DNA of 11,096 nt from Bacteroidales bacterium (GTDB lineage: Bacteria > Bacteroidota > Bacteroidia > Bacteroidales > Marinilabiliaceae), in the NCBI GenBank assembly GCA_900766825.1, contig CAAFWU010000053.1, positions 1 to 11,096 of the forward strand. Direction: 5' to 3'. A program made the translations under genes and the position numbers. Under the pieces are notes generated by a model. It made no database searches. It saw only the letters and a program-made list of their open reading frames with translations, and had not been told where the DNA came from. Shown one piece after another: positions 1 to 5,537 of the stretch (positions within the stretch are counted from its first letter, which is position 1; every line of letters begins with the position of its first letter).

Positions 1-713
1 GAAGAATAGGGATGTGGTGTTACAGTGCCTGCCATATTTTCGTGGGAAATATATGGTTTTGGATAATTGGGGTCTTTTAAGCGCATTAACCTAGATTCCC
101 TAATTGTATCCTTTACGTAATACTTAGCGTCAACATCCTTTTCCAAAATGTCCTCCAACTTTTTCCTTTGCGCCACAGGCACGGGTTCTGGGAAAGTGAA
201 TAAGATTCTCTCCAAGAAACCAACAATTATTATTCTTTCTCTTTTTTGAGGAACTCCATAATCTAAGGCATTCAAGACTTTAGCATATACAGTATATCCA
301 AGTGCTTCTAAATGAGTGCGGATAACCTTAAAGGTTTTGCCATTATCATGTGCGGTCAAGTTCCTTACATTCTCTAACATAAAGGCTTTTGGTTTTTTCT
401 CCTTTAATATCCTTTCAATATCAAAGAATAAAGTACCACAAGTTTCATTTTCAAAACCTTCTTTCTTGCCAATTATAGAAAAAGCTTGACAAGGGAATCC
501 ACCTAACAGAATATCGAAATCAGGTATGTCTTTTGCTTCAATCTTAGTTATATCCCCAGAAGGATGTTCGCCAAAATTAGTTTCATATGTTTTACAAGCA
601 TCTTCATCAAATTCAGATGAAAATACGCATTGTCCCCCAACGGACTCAAACCCAAGTCTGATGCCCCCTATACCTGCAAAAAGATCAATGAATCTAAAAC
701 CACTCCAATCCAT
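1..713 (-). CDS. DNA (cytosine-5-)-methyltransferase, partial (C-terminus beyond left edge)
   Basis: Transfers a methyl group from S-adenosylmethionine to C5 of cytosine in a specific DNA site; normally the modification half of a type II restriction-modification system, or an orphan. My translation from the ATG at 713 gives 237 uninterrupted residues. It shows motif I FIDLFAGIGG (residues 8-17, SAM binding), motif IV GGFPCQAFS with the catalytic Cys75, motif VI ENV (114-116) and motif VIII QKRER (156-160). Near the edge is HENMAGTVTPHPYS, typical of the segment leading into the target recognition domain, which is missing along with motifs IX-X. The frame stays open upstream to a TAA at 807-809 with plausible coding content but no ATG or GTG; only a TTG (740-738) is available, so I chose 713. 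It lies downstream of, and co-directional with, a broken nuclease-like gene. The enzyme family is certain; the recognition sequence cannot be read from this part. Confidence 0.95.
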   Translation of the reverse strand, partial: MDWSGFRFIDLFAGIGGIRLGFESVGGQCVFSSEFDEDACKTYETNFGEHPSGDITKIEAKDIPDFDILLGGFPCQAFSIIGKKEGFENETCGTLFFDIERILKEKKPKAFMLENVRNLTAHDNGKTFKVIRTHLEALGYTVYAKVLNALDYGVPQKRERIIIVGFLERILFTFPEPVPVAQRKKLEDILEKDVDAKYYVKDTIRESRLMRLKDPNYPKPYISHENMAGTVTPHPYS

Positions 714-841
714 TTCAGAATATTTTTGACTAAGGTACAAATTATCTTTGAATATTAAGTCTTTTATATTTTCAGCACTGCAATTATGAACTGCCTGTAT
801 TCTGAGTTATGTAGACAGATGGACTGCAAGTAAATCATACT

Positions 842-1600
842 CTACATCCAAATGGTTTTGGGAATGGGGAGTATTATAGTTCTTGGATTAATTGGAGCAG
901 AGTCGTTATCTATAGAAATAGAGGACTCAAGTGAATTATTGGGTTTTGTCATTATTGAAAAGAATTGAGGGTTAATTTGATTAGGATTATTAGCCATAGA
1001 AAGTATATCTGAAAGTTGGTTCTGTTCAAAATAAGATAGGAATGTAGGGTCTGAAAGAGATTTAATTAGTTCCACATCATTCTTGTCCTCCAAATAGTTC
1101 TTTGCTAAACTGTAATAATATGTCAATGCCACCTTAATTAGCTTATTGGTAGCCTCTTTAAAAGTAATGGATTGAAAATCGGAGGTCGGGCTGCGATAGT
1201 ATACCGATTTTGAGTTATAGATAACAACAAATCCTATTTAAATAGAAGAAGAACGGTTCATCATTTCATTGACTTTCTTCTTATCTGCTTCAAACTGTGT
1301 ATTACTTTTTTTCGTATGGCAAAACTCCACAACAGCCAGTCTTTTGCGTTCAGACGTCAACTCATGATGTATAAAACCATCCTCAACATCGTTTACATTC
1401 AGTTTATTATCTGCCAATAATACCAAATCTGGGATGTATGAATTTGGTTTTCCAATTTCTCTGTTATCAAAAGTAAAAGGATTATACATAAGACGCTGTA
1501 GTACAGAGCATACTGACATTTGCATATTAAAGACAGCATCTTGATGAGCATGGGAGGCATAGGGTCTGCCCAAGCCAGAAGAACTTGATATATTTGTCAT
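842..1600 (-). pseudogene. PD-(D/E)XK/Uma2-like nuclease gene interrupted by an in-frame TAA
   Basis: Read from the ATG at 1600, this is one 252-codon frame interrupted only at codon 121 (TAA, 1240-1238). The frame then runs on to the stop at 842 with coding-like sequence (IGFVVIYNSKSVYYRS and onward). The first part has a nuclease-like pattern: Pro57-Asp58 in YIPDLVLL, then a strand with Glu92 in LAVVEFCHTKK, followed by a charged helix. This resembles the PD...(D/E)xK core or the Uma2 arrangement, although the usual Lys two residues after Glu is Cys94, with His95 and Lys97/98 nearby. The strand after the stop (GFVVIYNSKSVYY) looks like the next core strand, so the TAA cuts the fold. A CAA-to-TAA change would explain it. 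Residues 9-23 repeat those of the upstream micro-ORF. The 120-residue first part may still be made, or the second part may restart at GTG 1132. The position before a cytosine methyltransferase suggests a lost restriction nuclease, but that role is inference. Broken frame: sure; family: moderate. Confidence 0.7.
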
Positions 1601-1639
1601 ATATGAGGTTATTTGTGATTATTTCTAATATTAGAACAA

Positions 1640-1735
1640 TTAAAGATTTAGTTCCTTCTGCATCTTAGCTACTGCGTCTTGATGTGCATGGGAGGCGTAG
1701 TCCATGCCTAAGCCATTGTGGAGGTTTTGTGTCAT
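1640..1735 (-). CDS. 31-residue micro-ORF matching the N-terminus of the next gene
   Basis: A short frame, ATG at 1735 to TAA at 1640, encodes 31 residues with the core GLGMDYASHAHQDAVAKMQ. The following gene starts with GLGRPYASHAHQDAVFNMQ. Over the ten codons of YASHAHQDAV (1699-1670 here, 1561-1532 in the next gene) there are five base differences, all at third positions and all synonymous, so the peptide rather than the DNA has been conserved. Both frames are preceded by a similar ATAACC leader. The gap to the next ATG is 39 bases and holds a perfect palindrome, TCTAATATTAGA (1624-1635). I do not recognise the peptide. It could be a functional microprotein sharing a docking motif with the nuclease-like protein, or the start of a partly deleted tandem paralogue. 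No Shine-Dalgarno is seen, as expected for this phylum. Confidence 0.55.
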   Translation of the reverse strand: MTQNLHNGLGMDYASHAHQDAVAKMQKELNL

Positions 1736-1995
1736 GGTTATATTTTAAAATAAATATTGGTACAATATATATATACAATCCAGATATGTTATCTATATGT
1801 CGTTATAGTTTTCTTATCTTTTTACGCAATATTAATTCAAACAAAAAAAATTATTAACACCCTCGCAGCATCCACAAAAGCAAAATAGCTCCTTAATATC
1901 TTCACACACAACACATTAAACATTAACAGAGAGAACATGCCTATTGTAGATAGAAAACAACGAACCAATATTAGAAGGTAATTACGAACGCAAAA

Positions 1996-2039
1996 CCTCC
2001 TCCTCGAGACCGCCCACGCAAGACGGTTCGAGGAGGAGG
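1996..2039 (-). terminator. Strong hairpin downstream of the TMEM43 gene, probable terminator
   Basis: The arms at 1996-2012 and 2024-2039 are complementary apart from one bulged base (CCTCCTCCTCGAGACCG against CGGTTCGAGGAGGAGG) around an 11-base loop. Weaker pairing extends outward (ACGAA with TTCGT). On the minus strand the stem lies about 50 bases after the stop at 2089 and is followed by a short T run (TTTT), so termination of the TMEM43 transcript is the simplest reading. The T tract is short, so an mRNA-stabilising 3' end is also possible. Confidence 0.6.
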
Positions 2040-2055
2040 ATTCGTTACTACGAAA

Positions 2056-2085
2056 CAAATAAACAGAAAACAAATAAACAGAAAA
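2056..2085. repeat. Perfect 2 x 15-base tandem repeat
   Basis: CAAATAAACAGAAAA occurs twice without a gap (2056-2070 and 2071-2085), just downstream of the TMEM43 stop codon. It is probably a replication-slippage duplication; no function is evident. Confidence 0.85.
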
Positions 2086-2088
2086 AGC

Positions 2089-3366
2089 CTACTGTTGTGG
2101 TGTGGGGTTTTGGTTCTGCTGCTGAGCCTCTGATACTGGTGCTGCTGATACAGGAGCTGGAGCGGGGGCTGCGGCGGAGGACTCTTTCTTCTTCTTGATG
2201 ACGAAGAAGACAATGACACCCACAACGGCTAATATAATAATGGAGATAATGGGTCGGTAGAAGAGCCAAGCCAATGCTATCCAGAAGCCTGCCCAGATTG
2301 CCGTGAGAACTCCTGCCACCAGTTTGACACCAAAGTTGAGGATGGTTGAGAGGAAGGGGAGGAAGTTGGTGAGGGCTGGCAGGAAGTTGAAGAGTGACTT
2401 GAAGCCGTTGAAGATGAAGATGATAATGATGATGCGGAGCACCCAGGTGAGGATGGTGTTGCTCTGCTCGGCGTTTTGGAACATTTGGGCAGCGGGGACG
2501 GCACCATTTTCCATGGCGGAGAAGGCTTCGCCATTGTCGGCCAGATAGTCGGTAAAGGTGTCGCCACAGACTTGACAAACTACGCTCACGGTTGTGGGCA
2601 TATGGGTCACGTAGCTAATGCGAACATCGCCAATTTGGGGTGCTGCGGCGGACTGACCGATGTAGATGACGTTGCCCGAGGTGGAGACTACCTGAGGTTT
2701 GTTGCCTGTGGAGTCGGCTTGGAAGTTGGCTGAGTATTTTTGTTGGAGCTGAGCCAAAGTCTCCTCGGGTACTGAGATGGGGAGATTAGCCCCGTTGCTA
2801 AAGCCAGAGATTTGAGCCGAGTTGAGGTTGTAGGCACCGAGTTTGACTCTGCTTGCTCTGAAACGTTCGTTTGGAACTGAGGTGATTACGGTGTTTACAC
2901 TTTTATAGTCGGGGTCGTGGAAGTCGGCAGACTCTACGGGCGAGGAGACCCATTGTTTGTCGTAGGTGTAGGTTGTGGTGGTTTCTTGGGAGCCGCCCAC
3001 TTTATCCTCGGTGTGGGACTCGGAGTGCTCGACCCACTGGTAGTACTCTACGGAGCGGGCTATGCGGATTGCGCCTTGGACTTGGACGCCGAATTGTTGG
3101 TCGGCAATGGTTTCGTCGCAGGTGAGCATTCCCATGGTGTGAATGAGTTTGCCTTCGAACTGTGGGTTGATGGTGGAATTGTCGGTCATCTCCACGGCGG
3201 CACCCTTGGCGTCTTTGATGGCGTCGGCTGTTTTTACGGCTCGTCCTTCGTTCCACCATATGGCCACGGTGGCTCCTATAATTAATAGGAGACCTTGCCA
3301 TATGCCTCCGAATCCTCCACTGAGTCGCTGTCCGTAGCCTGTTGTGACTGTTTCTTGAAATGCCAT
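2089..3366 (-). CDS. TMEM43 family membrane protein
   Basis: A 425-residue protein of the TMEM43 (DUF1625/LUMA) family, whose role in bacteria is not established. It has one N-terminal membrane segment (about residues 22-38, GGIWQGLLLIIGATVAIWW) followed directly by NEGRAVKTA, matching the conserved NEGRAxKTA stretch just after the first helix in family members. A large hydrophilic domain follows (about 40-300), containing a CQVC pair, and then a C-terminal block of three or four hydrophobic segments (about 303-390). The block ends in KKKK and a 30-residue tail rich in Ala, Pro and Gln. This one-plus-several helix layout with a big extracytoplasmic loop is that of the family. The gene appears monocistronic: there is a hairpin after the stop and more than 800 gene-free bases upstream. 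The start at 3366 fits a TAATTTTG element 29 bases upstream and precedes the conserved N-terminal helix. Family assignment is firm; function unknown. Confidence 0.88.
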   Translation of the reverse strand: MAFQETVTTGYGQRLSGGFGGIWQGLLLIIGATVAIWWNEGRAVKTADAIKDAKGAAVEMTDNSTINPQFEGKLIHTMGMLTCDETIADQQFGVQVQGAIRIARSVEYYQWVEHSESHTEDKVGGSQETTTTYTYDKQWVSSPVESADFHDPDYKSVNTVITSVPNERFRASRVKLGAYNLNSAQISGFSNGANLPISVPEETLAQLQQKYSANFQADSTGNKPQVVSTSGNVIYIGQSAAAPQIGDVRISYVTHMPTTVSVVCQVCGDTFTDYLADNGEAFSAMENGAVPAAQMFQNAEQSNTILTWVLRIIIIIFIFNGFKSLFNFLPALTNFLPFLSTILNFGVKLVAGVLTAIWAGFWIALAWLFYRPIISIIILAVVGVIVFFVIKKKKESSAAAPAPAPVSAAPVSEAQQQNQNPTPQQ

Positions 3367-3395
3367 AGTTGTAAATAGTTTTTTCTTGTGTTTAC

Positions 3396-3403
3396 CAAAA
3401 TTA
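3396..3403 (-). promoter_or_regulatory. Possible Bacteroidota -7 element for the TMEM43 gene
   Basis: On the minus strand TAATTTTG matches the Bacteroidota -7 consensus TAnnTTTG, 29 bases before the ATG at 3366. I do not see a TTTG -33 partner at the usual spacing, so this is a tentative call based on position and one motif. Confidence 0.35.
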
Positions 3404-3585
3404 GCATTTTATGGGTGTTTCTATTATTGCTAAAGAGACAAAATGTGATTTAGTGAGTATTGCTAAAGGGATATTAATGGGGTGGAATGGGTTTGCATAA
3501 TGAGGTTAAGTGTTTGATTTACTAGTTTGTATATTATAATCTTGCATATTCTGATTATTAATAAACTATTTTCTATCTGCGGTCC

Positions 3586-3693
3586 GCTTCCCTTTCAGGG
3601 AAGCACTGGGGGGATACACCGTTGACCCAGGGTGTTACCCTGGGCTAAAGAGACTGAAACCCTTTCAGGGTTTCGGGACTTCGGCTGTATGAG
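3586..3693. repeat. Three-hairpin interspersed repeat, copy 1
   Basis: Three short perfect stem-loops in a row: GCTTCCCT/AGGGAAGC (3586-3604), CCCAGGGT/ACCCTGGG (3626-3644) and GAAACCCT/AGGGTTTC (3656-3674). All have 8-base stems and three-base loops, and are followed by GGGACTTCGGCTGTATGAG (3675-3693). The last two thirds match copy 2 about 245 bases away. It looks like a non-coding, REP- or MITE-like element; no terminal target duplication was identified. Confidence 0.75.
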
Positions 3694-3831
3694 TTTCTGA
3701 CACATAGGTCTTCTAAAAATCAATTCTTTTTAACAAGAGTTATTCGAGACTCATTTCTTTGATTTTATAGGACATAAGAAATCCTTATCTGCTCTCTATT
3801 GGGGGTGGGATGAGATTTTAGTTTATGTTTT

Positions 3832-3950
3832 CGATTCCCCTTCGGGGTAACTCGTGTGTGTGGGGGGGGGATATCGTAAACCCAGGGTGATACCCTGAGC
3901 TAAAAAAATACAGAAACTCTTTCAGGGTTTCGGGACTTCGGCTGTATGAG
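3832..3950. repeat. Three-hairpin interspersed repeat, copy 2
   Basis: Same order as copy 1: a CCCC-TTC-GGGG stem (3837-3847), CAGGGT/ACCCTG (3883-3897), GAAACTCT/AGGGTTTC with one G-T wobble (3913-3931), then the identical 19-base tail GGGACTTCGGCTGTATGAG (3932-3950). Sequence outside the shared block is unrelated to copy 1. Between hairpins 1 and 2 it carries a GT tract running into nine G (3862-3870), where copy 1 has six G. Confidence 0.75.
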
Positions 3951-3987
3951 ATTTTGGCGGTCTTTGCTTCTGAGTGTCTTTGCATTT

Positions 3988-4056
3988 GACAATCTATACT
4001 TCTAACATTGGGAGTTTGACACTCTGTACTCCAGACACCATACACTTCTGACAATC
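3988..4056. repeat. Short imperfect direct repeats, period about 30-32 bases
   Basis: GACAATCTATACTTCT (3988), GACACTCTGTACTCC (4018) and GACAATCTGTTATTT (4050) recur at spacings of 30 and 32 bases. The units are degenerate and the intervening sequence is not spacer-like, so this is decayed tandem repetition and not an array with evident function. Confidence 0.4.
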
Positions 4057-4103
4057 TGTTATTTTGTGGAACTACAATTTTGGACTTAGTCCTATATCCG
4101 TAA

Positions 4104-4153
4104 AACAAAAAAAACAATCCTCATCTGCACTCGTTGCGAGGGCGGATGAGGAT
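4104..4153 (-). terminator. Rho-independent terminator of the glucokinase gene
   Basis: Arms ATCCTCATCTGC (4117-4128) and GCGGATGAGGAT (4142-4153) pair over 12 positions with one G-T wobble, and CTCG/CGAG pairs again inside the loop. On the minus strand the stem is followed at once by a T-rich run (TTGTTTTTTTTGTTTT). It lies 75 bases after the stop codon at 4229, which is textbook intrinsic terminator geometry. Confidence 0.85.
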
Positions 4154-4228
4154 AAGTTAGGGGTGAGGCACGAGCCCTACCCTATGAATTTATGCTATAG
4201 GTTGTTAGATTATAGACTTTTATACATT

Positions 4229-5209
4229 TTAGTCCATAACGAGGGCTGAGGCGCCTACGATTGCGGCATCGCCACGCTTGAGGGATGAGGGGAGAATCTT
4301 GGTCTTGCCGCGGAAGATGGGCAGGAGGTATTTGTCGAGATTCTTGCGGATGGGGTCGAAGATGAGGTCGCCAGCTGCGGTGGGACCACCGAAGAGGAAG
4401 ATGGCCTCGGGGCTGGTGTGGTGGATGGTGTCGGCCATGCCGCGAGCGAGGTAGTCACCTGTGATCTCGAAGACCTGAAGGGCTATTTTGTCTCCCTTGA
4501 CGGCGGCGTCGTAGATGTCTTTGCTCTCGAGTTCGGCAAATGATTTGGTGGCGAGGAGGCTGTCGGTGGCGTTATACTCGGCCATGAGCTCGAAGGCTGT
4601 GCGTTTCATGCCTATGGCGGAGCAGTAGGCCTCGAGGTGACCACGGATGCCGCAGCCGCACATACGTCCGCCAGGGACGAGCATGGTGTGACCGCACTCA
4701 CCTGCAAAACCGTCGTTGCCATAGACGAGTTTGCCGTCGGTTACGATGCCTGAGCCTACGCCAGTACCGAGGGTGTACATAACGAACTCCTTCATGCCTT
4801 TGGCACCACCATAGACTTTCTCGCCAATGGTTGCAGCGTTGGCGTCGTTGGTCATGATGATTTTGGGCATGTCGGGGAATTGGGTTTTGAGCATGTCGAC
4901 CAAGGGTACGATGCCTTTGAAGGAGAGGTTGGGGGCGTACTCTATGGTTCCGCGGTAGTAGTTGGCATTGGGGGCACCGAGGCCAATGCCAGCGAACTCA
5001 ACATCGGCGTTGAGTTTCTTGACGTCGGAGATGAGGTCGCGTATGGATTGAGCCATCTCGGCAACGTAGAGGTTGGCGTCGCCATGTTTTGGGGTGGAAA
5101 TATTGGTTTTAACCAATACGTTGCCTTCGGCATCCACAACGCCAATGGCTGTGTTAGTACCTCCGATATCTACACCGAGAGAGACTGTTTTCTTTGTCAT
5201 ATCTGTCAT
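4229..5209 (-). CDS. ROK family glucokinase
   Basis: Phosphorylates glucose with ATP in the cytoplasm, feeding glucose from starch breakdown into glycolysis; substrate inferred from family and position next to the amylase operon. Starting at the ATG at 5209 gives 326 residues, the normal ROK length; ATG 5200 (323 residues) is an equally possible start. A longer frame to 5290 adds 27 residues unlike the family and was not used. Motifs seen: phosphate-binding DIGGTN (14-19), GIGLGAPN (74-81), catalytic Asp122 in TNDANAA, the LGTGVGSGI loop (147-155), and the ROK sugar- and zinc-binding region with Glu171, His174, Cys184, Cys186 and Glu193. The third Cys of the usual CxCGxxGCxE zinc motif is His191 here (CGCGIRGHLE). 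The 328-base gap to the amylase and the terminator-like stem in it suggest separate transcription. ROK membership is certain; fructokinase or N-acetylmannosamine kinase activity is less likely. Confidence 0.92.
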   Translation of the reverse strand: MTDMTKKTVSLGVDIGGTNTAIGVVDAEGNVLVKTNISTPKHGDANLYVAEMAQSIRDLISDVKKLNADVEFAGIGLGAPNANYYRGTIEYAPNLSFKGIVPLVDMLKTQFPDMPKIIMTNDANAATIGEKVYGGAKGMKEFVMYTLGTGVGSGIVTDGKLVYGNDGFAGECGHTMLVPGGRMCGCGIRGHLEAYCSAIGMKRTAFELMAEYNATDSLLATKSFAELESKDIYDAAVKGDKIALQVFEITGDYLARGMADTIHHTSPEAIFLFGGPTAAGDLIFDPIRKNLDKYLLPIFRGKTKILPSSLKRGDAAIVGASALVMD

Positions 5210-5537
5210 TATATTGTTTGTTATGCATTTATTGTCAGCCAAGTGGGCATCAGGGGCACCCGCTTTAAGAGTGATATGGGGAGAGCGCAAAGAGTGCTCT
5301 CTGTCGCTCCTGTGGTGCGATGAGATGCGGGTTGGTTGATTGATGATGTTTGTGGGAATTTATATTGTGTGTGAAATTAGTTAAAAATTCACATTTAATC
5401 AATAGTTGCTAAAATTAATTAAGATAGAAATAGAAAAATGAGCCAACCCTTGGTTGCCTTTTGTTGATGGCTGCGTTGGGCTGACTCAATTTTCGAAGTG
5501 TTATATAGATGTGGGAGGTTTTCTATGAATTGGATGG
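5210..5537. other. Gene-free gap between amylase and glucokinase
   Basis: No gene is seen. On the minus strand it begins after the amylase stop with a terminator-like stem (5482-5432), then AT-rich sequence (about 5340-5430) where a glucokinase promoter would be expected, though no good TAnnTTTG box was found. A small stem GAGAGC/GCTCTC (5281-5286 with 5296-5301) lies in the likely 5' leader of the glucokinase gene. Confidence 0.55.
5432..5482 (-). terminator. Possible terminator after the amylase gene
   Basis: On the minus strand AGCCCAAC (5482-5475) can pair with GTTGGCT (5447-5441) with one bulged C, and the stem is followed after two bases by TTTTT. A smaller CAACC/GGTTG stem lies inside. 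It falls 56 bases after the amylase stop. The stem is short, so this is a moderate call. Confidence 0.4.

Larger units (their letters stand above)
1736..2088. other. Gene-free AT-rich stretch between the micro-ORF and the TMEM43 gene
   Basis: I see no credible gene here; open minus-strand frames in it are low-complexity readings of the hairpin described separately. It contains the putative leader of the micro-ORF, including a TA-dinucleotide tract at about 1769-1775 and several T-rich runs on the minus strand, the terminator-like hairpin at 1996-2039, and a perfect 15-base tandem duplication at 2056-2085. No convincing TAnnTTTG promoter element could be fixed upstream of 1735. Confidence 0.6.
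3367..4228. other. 862-base gene-free region with repeats
   Basis: No credible coding sequence is seen. Reading down the minus strand from the glucokinase stop, it holds the glucokinase terminator (4153-4104), a stretch with imperfect 30-32-base periodicity (3988-4056), two copies of a three-hairpin repeat (3832-3950 and 3586-3693), and the TMEM43 leader. The leader contains a 10-base direct repeat ATTGCTAAAG (3426 and 3459 on the plus strand, 33 bases apart). A 99-codon minus-strand open frame at 3818-4117 runs through the repeats and is not taken as a gene. Confidence 0.7.

Noticed and set aside
842..1132. A separate 96-residue gene starting at GTG 1132
   Set aside because: It is exactly in frame with the gene starting at 1600, and coding sequence is continuous between them apart from one TAA, so it is better described as the 3' part of a broken gene.
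1837..2225. Two overlapping minus-strand open frames with Phe/Ser/Arg-rich products
   Set aside because: They run through the strong hairpin and T-rich leader sequence and overlap the end of the TMEM43 gene in another frame; no start context or domain.
3961..4060. Possible CRISPR array from the 30-32-base periodicity
   Set aside because: Only three degenerate units of about 15 bases, no constant repeat, no spacers of even length and no cas genes.
3818..4117. A 99-codon minus-strand open frame
   Set aside because: It spans repeat copy 2 and the degenerate 30-base repeats, and starts inside the glucokinase terminator's T-rich run; best explained as repeat sequence that happens to be open.
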